A stretch of DNA of 64,000 bases from Pseudomonas entomophila (GCF_018417595.1 NZ_CP070982.1:3368001-3432000), one strand, 5' to 3'; numbered from the stretch's first letter, positions 35,493 through 44,750 are shown. Notes: generated by a model from the sequence alone, not told the origin. Program-made: numbers and translations.

Positions 35493-36395
35493 TCAACGCA
35501 AGGCCGCCTGGCGCTGGCGGTACTCACCTGGCGCCATGCCCGCATGGCGCTGGAAGAAACGGCTGAAGTACGCCGGGTCCTTGAACCCCAGTTGATAGCA
35601 GATCTCGTTGGCCGAACCGCCGGTGAACAGCAGCAGGCGCCGCGCCTCCTGCATCAGCCGCTCGAACACCAGGCGCTTGGACGGCAGGTCGGCGATACGC
35701 CGGCAGATGTCGTTGAGCCGCGCCTCGGTCACGCCCAGGGCGTCGGCATAGGCCGGCAATGCCCAGTGCTCAAGATAGTGGCGTTCGATCAGCTCGTTGA
35801 AACGGTGGAACACCTGCAGGTCTTCATGCCGCGCCGGCGTCGCCTCCAGCGAATTGGCGCACAGGCGCAGCAGGCTGATCATCACCAGCCGCGCCAGGTC
35901 CTGCACCGCCGTGCCCTGCCCCGCCTGGCCATGGCCGATCTCGCTGCCCAACAGGTCGAACAGTTGCTCCAGGCGCCGCGCCTCTTCATGTGCCTGGCCT
36001 TGCAGACGCCCCAGCGCAACGCAGGCCGGCGGCAAGCGCGGCCCGGCCATCAGTCCCGGCTCGGCCTGCAGCAATTGCCAGACCAGTTGCTGGCGCACGG
36101 TCAGCACATGGCCGTCGGCGTCGGCTTCGGTGACGAAGGCATGGGGGACGGTCGGCGGCGTGAGGAAGAACATCGGGCCCGACTCGTGGTAGCGCTGCTC
36201 GTCCAGGTAGACCCGCACGCTGCCAGTCTTCACGTAGTGCACCTGGAAGAAGCGGTCGTGGCGGTGCACCGGCATGTTGCGGCCAAAAAAGCCGGCCAGG
36301 TTGCCGAGCCTGTCGTAGTGCACCTCGCTGTCGCTGTAGCGCTGGTCGTAGACCTGACCGATGTTGATGTTGGGGATCGGCTGTCGCTCTTTCAT
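35493..36395 (-). CDS. hpaA: HpaA, AraC-type 4-hydroxyphenylacetate regulator
   Basis: A 300-residue AraC/XylS protein starting MKERQPIPNINIGQVYDQRY. The cupin-like sensor half contains PVHRHDRFFQVHYVKTGSVR and PPTVPHAFVTEADADGHVLT. The C-terminal HTH pair is ALPAYADALGVTEARLNDIC and GGSANEICYQLGFKDPAYFS, ending FFQRHAGMAPGEYR. HpaA in enterobacteria and Pseudomonas activates the hydroxylase genes in response to 4-hydroxyphenylacetate. It is divergent from hpaG1. Here the hydroxylase is a different enzyme (49235-50416), so whether HpaA controls it is open. Confidence 0.9.
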   Translation of the reverse strand: MKERQPIPNINIGQVYDQRYSDSEVHYDRLGNLAGFFGRNMPVHRHDRFFQVHYVKTGSVRVYLDEQRYHESGPMFFLTPPTVPHAFVTEADADGHVLTVRQQLVWQLLQAEPGLMAGPRLPPACVALGRLQGQAHEEARRLEQLFDLLGSEIGHGQAGQGTAVQDLARLVMISLLRLCANSLEATPARHEDLQVFHRFNELIERHYLEHWALPAYADALGVTEARLNDICRRIADLPSKRLVFERLMQEARRLLLFTGGSANEICYQLGFKDPAYFSRFFQRHAGMAPGEYRQRQAALR

Positions 36396-36463
36396 TGTTG
36401 TTCTCGCAGCGGTGAAACGTGCCGGGGAAACCATCGTAGCACCCCCGCACCGCGGCGAACGCC

Positions 36464-36506
36464 TTGACGATCGTTAACATATTAAATATAACGTTAACAC
36501 ATTAAC
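36464..36506 (+). promoter_or_regulatory. hpaG1 promoter with two HpaR-like sites
   Basis: TTGACG (36464-36469), a 17-bp spacer and TATAAC (36487-36492) form a near-consensus promoter 65 bp before hpaG1. TTAACATATTAA (36474-36485) occupies the spacer and TTAACACATTAA (36494-36505) follows the -10; the two are 20 bp apart. The arrangement is that of a repressor-controlled promoter. Confidence 0.78.
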
Positions 36507-36556
36507 AAAAACACCGCGAAGCACCCCGAGCGCTTCGTCCACCGCAGGAGAAAAGC

Positions 36557-37231
36557 ATGAGCCGTGCCTTGCACGAGGTCGCCAGCGGCAGCCTGTTCGG
36601 CGTCGCCCTGAACTATCAGGGCCTGCTGCAGCAGCACCTGGCGTCCTTCCACGAAGCGCCGTACCAGCAACCACCGGTCAAGCCGGTGCTGTTCATCAAA
36701 ACCCCGAATACCCGCAACAGCCACGGCCAGGCCGTCACCTACCCTGCGGCAGTCAATCGCCTGCAACCAGGCCCGGCGCTGGGTGTTGTGATGGGCAGGG
36801 ACGCCAGCCGCGTCAGCGCCGAGAACGCCCTCGAGTACGTGGCCGGCTACACCATCGTCAATGAATTCAGCCTGCCGGAAGACAGCTACTACCGCCCGGC
36901 GGTCAAGGCCAAGTGCCGCGACGGCTTCTGCCCGCTCGGGCCGCAACTGGTGCCAGCGGCGCAAGTGGCCAACCCCGATGCGCTGGGCATTCGCCTGTGG
37001 GTCAACGGTGAGTTGCGCCAGCACAACAACACCGCCAATTGCGTGCGCAGCGTGGCGCAATTGATCGCCCAGATCAGCGAGTTCATGACCCTGCATGCCG
37101 GCGACGTGCTGATCACCGGCACCCCGGAAGGCCGCGTCGACGTGCTGCCCGGTGACCGGGTGACGGTCGAGATCGACGGCCTCGGCCAGCTGACCAACCC
37201 CATCGTCGCCGAACAAGGACTCGCCCCATGA
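36557..37231 (+). CDS. hpaG1: HpaG1, fumarylacetoacetate-hydrolase-family decarboxylase/isomerase subunit 1
   Basis: A 224-residue FAH-fold protein: MSRALHEVASGSLFGVALNY, PVKPVLFIKTPNTRNSHGQA, TIVNEFSLPEDSYYRPAVKA and HAGDVLITGTPEGRVDVLPG. It corresponds to the first half of the HpcE/HpaG bifunctional enzyme, which in Pseudomonas is split into two genes. It acts on 5-oxopent-3-ene-1,2,5-tricarboxylate and 2-hydroxyhepta-2,4-diene-1,7-dioate in homoprotocatechuate degradation. GCAGGAG precedes the ATG. It is the first gene of the meta operon and overlaps hpaG2 by 4 bp. Confidence 0.93.
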   Translation: MSRALHEVASGSLFGVALNYQGLLQQHLASFHEAPYQQPPVKPVLFIKTPNTRNSHGQAVTYPAAVNRLQPGPALGVVMGRDASRVSAENALEYVAGYTIVNEFSLPEDSYYRPAVKAKCRDGFCPLGPQLVPAAQVANPDALGIRLWVNGELRQHNNTANCVRSVAQLIAQISEFMTLHAGDVLITGTPEGRVDVLPGDRVTVEIDGLGQLTNPIVAEQGLAP

Positions 37232-38007
37232 AGCACGCCCGTATCCAGTTCGACGGTCAGGTCCACCAGGTCACCGTCGAAGACGATCACTACCTGCGCC
37301 TGGCCGACGGCCGCCGTGTGCACGCCGACCAGGTCACCTGGTTGCCGCCCGCCACCGGCACCATGTTCGCCCTGGGCCTGAACTACGCCGACCACGCCGC
37401 CGAGCTGGCCTTCACCCCGCCCACCGAGCCGCTGGCCTTCATCAAGTCGCCGGGTACCTACACCGGGCACGGCCAGGTCACCTGGCGCCCGGACAACGTG
37501 CAATACATGCACTACGAGTGCGAGCTGGTGGCGGTGATCGGCAAGCCCGCGCGCAACGTCAAGCGCGAGGACGCCCTGGACTACCTGGCCGGCTACACGG
37601 TGTGCAATGACTACGCCATCCGCGACTTTCTCGAGAACTACTACCGCCCCAACCTGCGGGTGAAGAACCGCGACGCCACCACCCCGGTCGGCCCGTGGAT
37701 CGTCGATGTCGCCGATGTGCCAGACCCATCGAACCTGACCCTGCGCACCTGGATCAACGGCGAGCTGAAACAGCAAGGCAGCACCGCCGACATGATCTTC
37801 GACATCCCCTACCTCATCGAATACTTCTCCAGCTTCATGACCCTGCAACCCGGCGACATGATCGCCACCGGCACCCCGGAAGGCCTGGCCGACGTGGTGC
37901 CGGGCGACGAAGTGGTGGTGGAGGTGGAAGGCGTTGGCCGCCTGGTCAACCGCATCGTCAGCGAAACCGCGTTCTTCGCCCGCAACGCACAAGAGGCAAC
38001 AGCATGA
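37228..38007 (+). CDS. hpaG2: HpaG2, fumarylacetoacetate-hydrolase-family subunit 2
   Basis: A 259-residue FAH-fold protein with metal-site motifs HYECELVAVIGKPARNVKRE and TLQPGDMIATGTPEGLADVV and an active-site loop TGTPEG. It is the second subunit of the decarboxylase/isomerase pair that gives 2-oxohept-3-ene-1,7-dioate. The gene begins inside the end of hpaG1 (ATGA overlap) and its stop overlaps hpaE the same way, so all three are translationally coupled. Confidence 0.93.
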   Translation: MKHARIQFDGQVHQVTVEDDHYLRLADGRRVHADQVTWLPPATGTMFALGLNYADHAAELAFTPPTEPLAFIKSPGTYTGHGQVTWRPDNVQYMHYECELVAVIGKPARNVKREDALDYLAGYTVCNDYAIRDFLENYYRPNLRVKNRDATTPVGPWIVDVADVPDPSNLTLRTWINGELKQQGSTADMIFDIPYLIEYFSSFMTLQPGDMIATGTPEGLADVVPGDEVVVEVEGVGRLVNRIVSETAFFARNAQEATA

Positions 38008-39464
38008 TCAAGCACTGGATCAACGGCCGCGAAGTCGAGAGCCGTGACACCTTCGTCAACTACAACCCGGCCACCGGCGAAGCCATCGGCGAAGTGGCCA
38101 GCGGTGGCGCCGAGGAAGTCGCCCTGGCCGTGGCCGCGGCCAAGGATGCCTTCCCGAAGTGGGCCAACACCCCGGCCAAGGAACGTGCGCGGCTGATGCG
38201 TCGCCTGGGCGAGCTGATCGACCAGAACGTGCCGCAACTGGCCGAGCTGGAGACCCTGGACACCGGCCTGCCGATCCACCAGACGCGCAATGTGCTGATT
38301 CCCCGCGCCTCGCACAACTTCGACTTCTTCGCCGAAGTGTGCACGCGCATGGATGGCCACAGCTACCCGGTCGACGACCAGATGCTCAACTACACCCTGT
38401 ACCAGCCGGTGGGCGTGTGCGGGCTGGTGTCGCCGTGGAACGTGCCGTTCATGACCGCCACCTGGAAGACCGCGCCGTGCCTGGCCCTGGGCAACACGGC
38501 GGTGCTGAAGATGAGCGAGTTGTCGCCGCTCACCGCCAACGAGCTGGGCCGCCTGGCGGTCGAGGCCGGCATCCCCAACGGTGTGCTGAACGTGATCCAG
38601 GGCTATGGCGCCACGGCCGGCGACGCCCTGGTGCGCCACCCGGACGTGCGGGCCATCTCCTTCACCGGCGGCACCGCCACCGGCAAGAAGATCATGCAGA
38701 CCGCGGGCCTGAAGAAGTACTCCATGGAGCTGGGCGGCAAGTCGCCGGTGCTGATCTTCGAGGACGCCGACCTGGACCGTGCGCTGGACGCCGCGCTGTT
38801 CACCATCTTCTCGCTCAACGGCGAACGCTGCACCGCCGGCAGCCGCATCTTCATCCAGCAGAGCGTGTACGCGCAGTTCGTCGCCGAGTTCGCCGCCCGC
38901 GCCAAGCGCCTGATCGTCGGCGACCCGACCGACCCTAAGACCCAGGTCGGCTCGATGATCACCCAGCAGCACTATGACAAGGTCACTGGCTATATCCGCA
39001 TCGGCATCGAGGAAGGTGCGCGCCTGGTCGCGGGCGGCCTTGAACGCCCGGCCGGCCTGCCGGCGCACCTGGCCAAGGGGCAGTTCATCCAGCCCACCGT
39101 GTTCGCCGACGTCGACAACCGCATGCGTATCGCCCAGGAGGAGATCTTCGGCCCGGTGGCCTGCCTGATCCCGTTCAAGGACGAAGCCGAGGCGCTACAG
39201 TTGGCCAACGACACCGAATACGGGCTGGCCTCGTACATCTGGACCCAGGACATTGGCAAGGCTCACCGCCTGGCCCGGGGCATCGAGGCCGGGATGGTGT
39301 TCATCAACAGCCAGAACGTGCGCGACCTGCGCCAGCCGTTTGGTGGGGTGAAGGGTTCGGGCACCGGACGCGAAGGTGGGCAGTACAGCTTCGAGGTGTT
39401 CGCCGAGATCAAGAACGTGTGCCTGTCCATGGGCAGTCATCACATCCCGCGCTGGGGGGTGTAG
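38004..39464 (+). CDS. hpaE: HpaE, 5-carboxymethyl-2-hydroxymuconate semialdehyde dehydrogenase
   Basis: A 486-residue NAD-dependent aldehyde dehydrogenase starting MIKHWINGREVESRDTFVNY. The NAD-binding FTGGTATGKK, catalytic Glu in KYSMELGGKSPVLIFEDAD and catalytic Cys in LNGERCTAGSRIFIQQSV are present. It oxidises the ring-cleavage aldehyde to the dicarboxylic acid. The start overlaps hpaG2. The length is standard. Confidence 0.95.
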   Translation: MIKHWINGREVESRDTFVNYNPATGEAIGEVASGGAEEVALAVAAAKDAFPKWANTPAKERARLMRRLGELIDQNVPQLAELETLDTGLPIHQTRNVLIPRASHNFDFFAEVCTRMDGHSYPVDDQMLNYTLYQPVGVCGLVSPWNVPFMTATWKTAPCLALGNTAVLKMSELSPLTANELGRLAVEAGIPNGVLNVIQGYGATAGDALVRHPDVRAISFTGGTATGKKIMQTAGLKKYSMELGGKSPVLIFEDADLDRALDAALFTIFSLNGERCTAGSRIFIQQSVYAQFVAEFAARAKRLIVGDPTDPKTQVGSMITQQHYDKVTGYIRIGIEEGARLVAGGLERPAGLPAHLAKGQFIQPTVFADVDNRMRIAQEEIFGPVACLIPFKDEAEALQLANDTEYGLASYIWTQDIGKAHRLARGIEAGMVFINSQNVRDLRQPFGGVKGSGTGREGGQYSFEVFAEIKNVCLSMGSHHIPRWGV

Positions 39465-39470
39465 CCGGGA

Positions 39471-39545
39471 TGGCCCTTCGCGGGTGAACCCGCTCCTACA
39501 GGTACCGCGGCGCGGCACCTGTAGGCGCCGGTTTTACCGGCGAAT
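39471..39545. repeat. REP-like palindromes between hpaE and hpaD
   Basis: CGCGGGTGAACCCGCTCCTA and CTGTAGGCGCCGGTTTTACC (39519 on) form degenerate inverted REP copies. CGAGGGC-AAT-GCCCTCG follows at 39580-39596 before hpaD. The 174-bp gap interrupts an otherwise compact operon. Confidence 0.7.
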
Positions 39546-39638
39546 GGGCTGCAGGACACATCAGTCCCGAGGATTGATTCGAGGGCAATGCCCTCGCCAT
39601 GGAAACCAAAAACAACAACCCTTCACAGGAGACACACC

Positions 39639-40562
39639 ATGGGCAAACTCGCGCTCGCCGCCAAGATCACCCACGTGCCCTCGATGTACCTGTCCGAACT
39701 GCCCGGCCCGCGCCAGGGCTTCCGCCAGGCGGCCATCGATGGCCACCACGAGATCGGCCGCCGCTGCCGCGCCCTGGGCGTGGACACCCTCGTGGTGTTC
39801 GACACCCACTGGCTGGTCAACGCCAACTACCACATCAACTGCGCCGCGCATTTCGAAGGGTTGTACACCAGCAACGAGCTGCCGCACTTCATCGCCAACA
39901 TGAACTATGGCTTCCCCGGCAACCCCGAGCTGGGGCGCATCCTCGCCGAGCAATGCAACCGTCTGGGCGTCGAGACCATGGCCCACGACGCCACCACCCT
40001 CGCCCCGGAATACGGCACCCTGGTGCCGATGCGCTACATGAACGCCGACCAGCATTTCAAGGTGATCTCGGTCTCGGCCCTGTGCACGTCGCATTATCTG
40101 AACGACAGCGCCCGCCTCGGCTGGGCCATGCGCAAGGCGGTCGAGGAGCATTACGACGGCAGCGTCGCCTTCCTCGCCAGTGGCTCGCTGTCGCACCGCT
40201 TCGCCCAGAACGGCCAGGCGCCGGACTTCGCCACCAAGGTGTGGAGCCCATTCCTGGAAACCCTCGACCACCGGGTGGTGCAAATGTGGCAGGACGGTGA
40301 CTGGGCCGACTTCTGCGCGATGCTGCCGGAGTACGCGGTCAAGGGCCACGGCGAAGGCTTCATGCACGACACCGCCATGCTGCTCGGTGCCCTCGGCTGG
40401 TCGAGGTACGACGGCAAGGCCGAAGTGGTCACGCCCTACTTCGGCTCGTCCGGCACCGGGCAGATCAACGCGATCTTCCCGGTCACCCCCCAGGATGGCG
40501 CCGCCATCCCCGCCGCCCAGGCCTCGAACCCGGCCGGCGCCGCCGCCACCAGCCGCCTGTAG
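39639..40562 (+). CDS. hpaD: HpaD, 3,4-dihydroxyphenylacetate 2,3-dioxygenase
   Basis: A 307-residue class III (LigB-type) extradiol dioxygenase. The N-terminal metal region has LAAKITHVPSMYLSELPGPR (His ligand), then TLVVFDTHWLVNANYHINCA and ASGSLSHRFAQNG, the conserved LigB elements. It cleaves homoprotocatechuate next to the ring hydroxyls to 5-carboxymethyl-2-hydroxymuconate semialdehyde. GGAG precedes the ATG at 39639; an earlier in-frame Met is rejected. It is fourth in the hpa gene order. Confidence 0.94.
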   Translation: MGKLALAAKITHVPSMYLSELPGPRQGFRQAAIDGHHEIGRRCRALGVDTLVVFDTHWLVNANYHINCAAHFEGLYTSNELPHFIANMNYGFPGNPELGRILAEQCNRLGVETMAHDATTLAPEYGTLVPMRYMNADQHFKVISVSALCTSHYLNDSARLGWAMRKAVEEHYDGSVAFLASGSLSHRFAQNGQAPDFATKVWSPFLETLDHRVVQMWQDGDWADFCAMLPEYAVKGHGEGFMHDTAMLLGALGWSRYDGKAEVVTPYFGSSGTGQINAIFPVTPQDGAAIPAAQASNPAGAAATSRL

Positions 40563-40573
40563 GGAGACGCGCC

Positions 40574-40984
40574 ATGCCCCATCTGGTTCTGCTGTACAGC
40601 CCGGACATCGAAGCCGACACCGATATGCCCGGCCTGTGCCGCGCCCTGGCCGATCGCATGCTCGAACAACACGACGAACACGGCCGCCAGGTGTTCCCCA
40701 CCGGCGGCACCCGGGTGCTGGCCTACCCTGCCGCCCATGCGGCAATCGCCGATGGCCAGGGTGACTACGGTTTCGTCTACGCCAACCTGCGCATGGGCAG
40801 CGGCCGCAGCGCCGCGGTGCACAAGCAGGTCGGCGACCACCTGCTGGCGGTACTGCGCGCGTACCTGGACCCGCTGCTGGCCCGGCGCCCGGTCGGCGTC
40901 ACGCTGCAGATCGACGAAAGCCAGGCCCAGGTTTACGACGCCAAGCACAGCAGCCTGCACCCCTTGTTCACCCGTCAGCCCTGA
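40574..40984 (+). CDS. hpaF: HpaF, 5-carboxymethyl-2-hydroxymuconate delta-isomerase
   Basis: A 136-residue protein of the tautomerase superfamily: [20 protein letters not shown] gives the catalytic N-terminal proline after Met removal. [20 protein letters not shown] and [20 protein letters not shown] are typical. It isomerises 5-carboxymethyl-2-hydroxymuconate between dehydrogenase and decarboxylase. It is 11 bp downstream of hpaD. Confidence 0.94.
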   Translation: MPHLVLLYSPDIEADTDMPGLCRALADRMLEQHDEHGRQVFPTGGTRVLAYPAAHAAIADGQGDYGFVYANLRMGSGRSAAVHKQVGDHLLAVLRAYLDPLLARRPVGVTLQIDESQAQVYDAKHSSLHPLFTRQP

Positions 40985-40991
40985 GGTTTCC

Positions 40992-41795
40992 ATGCTCGAC
41001 GCACACATCATCCAGCAAGCCGCCGCCCGCCTCGACCAGGCCGAACGCTCTCGCGAGCAGGTCGGCCAGTTCTCTCTGGCACACCCGTCGATCAGCATCG
41101 ACGACGCCTATGCCATCCAGCGCGCCTGGGTGGCGCACAAGGTCAAGGCCGGCCGCCGGCTGGTCGGCCACAAGATCGGCCTGACCTCGCGGGCCATGCA
41201 GGTTTCGTCGAACATCACCGAGCCGGACTACGGCGCGCTGCTCGACGACATGTTCTTCGACGAAGGCAGCGACATCCCGTTCGAGCGCTTCATCGTGCCG
41301 CGCGTGGAAGTGGAGCTGGCCTTCATTCTCGGCAAGCCGCTCAAGGGCCCCGAGGTGAGCCTGTTCGACGTGCTCGAGGCCACCGAGTGGGTGATCCCCG
41401 CGCTGGAGATCATCGACGCGCGCATCCAGCAGGTCGACCCGGTCAGCGGCGCCACCCGCAAGGTGTTCGACACCATTTCCGACAATGCCGCCAACGCCGG
41501 CGTGGTCCTGGGCGGGCGCGCCGTGCGCCCGGGTGACATCGATCTGCGCAAGGTGCCGGCGGTGCTCTACCGCAACGGTGTGATCGAGGAGTCCGGGGTG
41601 TCCGCCGCCGTGCTCAACCACCCGGCCAAGGGCGTGGCCTGGCTGGCCAACAAGCTGGCGCCCTACGACGTGGGGCTTGAGGCCGGCCAGGTGATCCTCG
41701 GGGGCTCGTTTACTCGCCCGGTGGCCGCGCGCCCGGGCGATACCTTCCATGTCGACTATGACCAGTTGGGCTCGATCGCCTGCCGGTTCGTCTGA
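40992..41795 (+). CDS. hpaH: HpaH, 2-oxo-hept-4-ene-1,7-dioate hydratase
   Basis: A 267-residue hydratase of the MhpD/HpcG type. [20 protein letters not shown], metal-site residues in [19 protein letters not shown] and [16 protein letters not shown] are family hallmarks. It adds water to give 4-hydroxy-2-oxoheptane-1,7-dioate, the substrate of HpaI. It starts 7 bp after hpaF, so transcription continues from the meta genes. Confidence 0.94.
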   Translation: MLDAHIIQQAAARLDQAERSREQVGQFSLAHPSISIDDAYAIQRAWVAHKVKAGRRLVGHKIGLTSRAMQVSSNITEPDYGALLDDMFFDEGSDIPFERFIVPRVEVELAFILGKPLKGPEVSLFDVLEATEWVIPALEIIDARIQQVDPVSGATRKVFDTISDNAANAGVVLGGRAVRPGDIDLRKVPAVLYRNGVIEESGVSAAVLNHPAKGVAWLANKLAPYDVGLEAGQVILGGSFTRPVAARPGDTFHVDYDQLGSIACRFV

Positions 41796-41824
41796 CGCCA
41801 GCACCGAGACAACAAAGATCCCTT

Positions 41825-41940
41825 GTGGGAGCGGCCTTGTGTCGCGAAAGGGCCGCAAAGCGGCCCCAGCGGCCATTGCATCGACACTGAAATCCTGGGG
41901 CCGCTACGCAGCCCTTTCGCGACACAAGGCCGCTCCCACA
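41825..41940. repeat. Large inverted repeat, GTGGGAGCGGCCTTGTGTCG type
   Basis: GTGGGAGCGGCCTTGTGTCG-CGAAAGGGC at 41825 and its exact inverse ending GGCCGCTCCCAC at 41940 enclose a second inner pair (GGGGCCGC/GCGGCCCC) around GCGGCCATTGCATCGACA. This is a third palindromic repeat family in the genome, lying between hpaH and hpaI. Confidence 0.9.
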
Positions 41941-42024
41941 TGGTCAAACCGAAAACGACGAATACCCTGCCAGGCAGCTGCTCCCACATTGCCCCCGAAT
42001 CCGCACGTTCAACGAGGACCACCT

Positions 42025-42825
42025 ATGCACATGCCCATCAACACTTTCAAGCAACGCCTGCGCAGCGGTGAAACACAGATCGGCCTGTGGCTGGGCCTGG
42101 CCGATCCGTACTGCGCGGAGCTGGCAGCCAACGCCGGCTTCGACTGGCTGCTGCTCGACGGCGAGCACGCGCCCAACGACCTGCGCAGCCTGCTCGGCCA
42201 GTTGCAGGCCGTGGCGCCCTACCCGGCCCAAGCGATCGTGCGCCCGGTGATCGGCGATACCGCGCTGATCAAGCAACTGCTCGACATTGGCGCGCAGACG
42301 CTGCTGGTGCCCATGGTCGAGAGCGCCGAGCAGGCGCGCGGGCTGGTGCGTGCCATGCGCTACCCGCCCGAAGGCGTGCGTGGCGTGGGCAGCGCCCTGG
42401 CCCGGGCGTCGCGCTGGAACACCATCCCCGGCTACCTGGACCAGGCCGACGAGCAGATGTGCCTGCTGGTGCAGATCGAGAACCGCGAGGGGCTGGCCAA
42501 CCTCGATGCGATCTGCGCCGTCGACGGCGTCGATGGCGTATTCATTGGCCCTGCCGACCTCAGCGCGGCCATGGGGCACCGGGGCAATCCGGGGCACCCC
42601 GAGGTGCAGGCCGCCATCGAAGACGCCCTGGTGCGGATCCAGCGGGCCGGCAAGGCGGCGGGGATTCTCAGCGCCGACCAGCCGCTCGCCCGGCGCTATA
42701 TCGAGCTGGGGGCGGCATTCGTCGCCGTCGGCGTGGACACCACGGTGCTGATGCGCGGGTTGCAGGCGCTGGCCGGGGTGTTCAAAGAGGGGACGGGAGA
42801 CACCGTTCAGGGCGGGGTCTACTGA
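42025..42825 (+). CDS. hpaI: HpaI, 4-hydroxy-2-oxoheptanedioate aldolase
   Basis: A 266-residue class II (metal-dependent) aldolase: [72 protein letters not shown] and [19 protein letters not shown] carry the catalytic Arg/His and metal ligands (Glu, Asp). It splits the C7 product into pyruvate and succinic semialdehyde, ending the pathway. GAGGA precedes the ATG at 42025; a second ATG 6 bp in is possible. Confidence 0.94.
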   Translation: MHMPINTFKQRLRSGETQIGLWLGLADPYCAELAANAGFDWLLLDGEHAPNDLRSLLGQLQAVAPYPAQAIVRPVIGDTALIKQLLDIGAQTLLVPMVESAEQARGLVRAMRYPPEGVRGVGSALARASRWNTIPGYLDQADEQMCLLVQIENREGLANLDAICAVDGVDGVFIGPADLSAAMGHRGNPGHPEVQAAIEDALVRIQRAGKAAGILSADQPLARRYIELGAAFVAVGVDTTVLMRGLQALAGVFKEGTGDTVQGGVY

Positions 42826-42838
42826 ACGGACGCAACCG

Positions 42839-42870
42839 CTGTAGGAGCGGCTTCAGCCGCGATCACCCGC
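42839..42870. repeat. Single REP copy
   Basis: One unpaired GCTGTAGGAGCGGCTTCAGC copy after hpaI, with no inverted partner within 150 bp. Directly downstream begins the tandem element of the amine oxidase promoter. Confidence 0.8.
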
Positions 42871-42886
42871 AAGGCGAACCGCCCGC

Positions 42887-42926
42887 TGGCAGCCTCGGTC
42901 AAGATCGCGGCAGCCACAGGCAAGAC
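42887..42926 (+). promoter_or_regulatory. Tandem 19-bp element upstream of amine oxidase gene
   Basis: TGGCAGCCTCGGTCAAGAT (42887-42905) and CGGCAGCCACAGGCAAGAC (42908-42926), 21 bp start to start, end 92 bp before the oxidase ATG. The same pair precedes the permease, aldehyde dehydrogenase and porin genes. Direct repeats at two helical turns suit an AraC-family activator, most likely the FeaR-type protein of this island. Confidence 0.75.
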
Positions 42927-43017
42927 GCCTACCGCCCGTTAGGTGCCCAATACCCTGCAACAGCCAGCGCTTGTGCAAGCCCTGCTTTCCAACAATTCCA
43001 ACTGTCCAGGCTGCGCC

Positions 43018-44316
43018 ATGATCAACATCGAAACGCCCACGTACTACACCGCCACCAAGAAGTACAACCTCAGCTTCCCCACCCTGGAAAGCGACATCGA
43101 CGCCGATGTCGTGGTGATCGGCGGCGGCTTCTCGGGCATCAACACCGCCCTGGAGCTGGCCGAGCAAGGCATCACCAATGTCGTCGTGCTCGAAGCCCGC
43201 TACCTGGGCTTCGGCGGCACCGGCCGCAACGGCGGGCAGATCATGGCGGGTATCGGCCACGACCTGGAGAAGATCAAGGGCAGCGTCGGCGAGCAAGGCC
43301 TGCGCGAGATCTTCGAGATCAGCGAGCTGGGCGCCGGCATCATCAAGGAACGCATCGCCCGCTACCAGATCGACGCCGACTTCTGTCACGGCTATGGCTA
43401 CATGGGCTTCAACGCCCGCCAGGAAAAGACCTTGCGCGCCTGGGAGAAGGACTTCAAGGCGATCAACAACAAGGACGAGATCCGCTTCCTCGGCGGCTCG
43501 GAGGTCAAGCAGATCATCGGCTCCGATGCCTACAGCAGCGCCCTGCTGCACATGGGCGGCGGCCACGTGCATTCGCTGAACCTGCTGCTCGGCGAAGCCC
43601 AGGCCCTGGTTAGCCATGGCGCGCGGATCTTCGAGCACAGCCCGGCCCTGGAAGTGCACTACGGCGAGCGCATCACCGTGCGTACCGGGCGTGGATCGGT
43701 GAAGGCCGGCAAGCTGCTGTGGGCCTGCGACAGCTTCCTCAACAAGCTCGAACCCGAGTTGCACGCACGCACCGTCAACACCTACGCCTTCCAGCTGATG
43801 ACCGAGCCGTTGCCGGACGAGCTGATACAGCGCATCAGCCCGATCCGCGGCGCCTACAGCGATATCCGCCCGGTGATCGACTATTACCGCGTCACCCGCG
43901 AGAACCGCCTGCTGTTCGGCGCCGCCACGCCTTTCGTGGAGCACATCCCGAAAGACCTCAAGGCGTGGAACCGCAACCTGATGCTGAAGATCTTCCCCTA
44001 CCTCAAGGACGTGCGCATCGACCTGGCCTGGGGCGGCCCGATGGCCACCAGCGCCAACCTGTTCCCGCAGATCGGCACCCTGAGCAACCGCCCCAATGCC
44101 TTCTACGTGCAGGGCTATTCCGGTTTCGGCGTCACCCCCAGCCACATCATTTGCAAGATCCTCGCCGAAGGCATGAGCGAAGGCTCCCGCCGCTACGACC
44201 TGATCAGCTCGGTCAAGCACGCGCGCATCCTCGGCAAGGACCACATCCGCCCATTGCTGCTGACTGCCGGCAAGACCGTGCATCAGCTGTCGGGCTTCTT
44301 CAACGGCCGCCGTTGA
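43018..44316 (+). CDS. FAD-dependent amine oxidase (PuuB/DadA-type)
   Basis: A 432-residue flavoprotein: dinucleotide fold DADVVVIGGGFSGINTALEL near residue 30, LEARYLGFGGTGRNGGQIMA and a C-terminal NAFYVQGYSGFGVTPSHIIC of the DAO family. Closest in style to gamma-glutamylputrescine oxidase PuuB and related Pseudomonas amine oxidases. By context it should oxidise an aromatic amine such as tyramine or dopamine to the aldehyde, with ammonia and a reduced acceptor; no gamma-glutamyl ligase is present. The ATG at 43018 fits the family; a longer frame upstream runs into the regulatory element. Confidence 0.85.
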   Translation: MINIETPTYYTATKKYNLSFPTLESDIDADVVVIGGGFSGINTALELAEQGITNVVVLEARYLGFGGTGRNGGQIMAGIGHDLEKIKGSVGEQGLREIFEISELGAGIIKERIARYQIDADFCHGYGYMGFNARQEKTLRAWEKDFKAINNKDEIRFLGGSEVKQIIGSDAYSSALLHMGGGHVHSLNLLLGEAQALVSHGARIFEHSPALEVHYGERITVRTGRGSVKAGKLLWACDSFLNKLEPELHARTVNTYAFQLMTEPLPDELIQRISPIRGAYSDIRPVIDYYRVTRENRLLFGAATPFVEHIPKDLKAWNRNLMLKIFPYLKDVRIDLAWGGPMATSANLFPQIGTLSNRPNAFYVQGYSGFGVTPSHIICKILAEGMSEGSRRYDLISSVKHARILGKDHIRPLLLTAGKTVHQLSGFFNGRR

Positions 44317-44346
44317 TTCCTTTTCCCACCAGACTGGAGAACCACC

Positions 44347-44712
44347 ATGACCCTTACCGCCGTCCGCCAGGGTGTGCAACTGTCCGAACTCGACGCCTGG
44401 GGCACCGTTGCCGACCTGGGCTCGACCATCCTCGAAGGCGAGGTCAAGTGCTACGGCAAGATGACCCACGGGGCGCCGACCGACCCGGTCAGCAGCGCCT
44501 ACTTCGGCACCACGCAAGGCAAGTTCCGCATGGTCTACCCGTTCAGTGAGCAAGCGGTGATCGTGACCGGCGAGATCCAGCTGACCGATGAAGCCACCGG
44601 GCAGGTGACGCGTTACAAGGCGGGGGATGCCTGGTTCGTGACCAAGGGCACGCCGGTGCTGTGGGAGGTGTTGAGCGAGACGTTCGTCAAGCATTACCTC
44701 GCGGTTGCCTGA
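44347..44712 (+). CDS. DUF861-type cupin protein
   Basis: A 121-residue cupin with EGEVKCYGKMTHGAPTDPVS, KFRMVYPFSEQAVIVTGEIQ and GDAWFVTKGTPVLWEVLSET. The domain (cupin_3) often accompanies PuuB-like oxidases in Pseudomonas; no enzymatic role is established for these companions. It starts 30 bp after the oxidase gene, so it is in the same operon. The usual cupin His ligands are poorly preserved (only H45-like positions), so metal binding is doubtful. Confidence 0.82.
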   Translation: MTLTAVRQGVQLSELDAWGTVADLGSTILEGEVKCYGKMTHGAPTDPVSSAYFGTTQGKFRMVYPFSEQAVIVTGEIQLTDEATGQVTRYKAGDAWFVTKGTPVLWEVLSETFVKHYLAVA

Positions 44713-44750
44713 TACCACATACACGTTGACCAAGCGCCGCTGGCGCGGCG

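Noticed and set aside
36396..36463. Tandem 19-bp amine element upstream of hpaG1
   Set aside because: No YGGCRG..CAAG match there; hpaG1 has the HpaR-type motif instead.
43018..44316. Amine oxidase gene as D-amino-acid dehydrogenase dadA
   Set aside because: The C-terminal pattern and the companion cupin fit PuuB-like amine oxidases, and the genomic context is aromatic amines.
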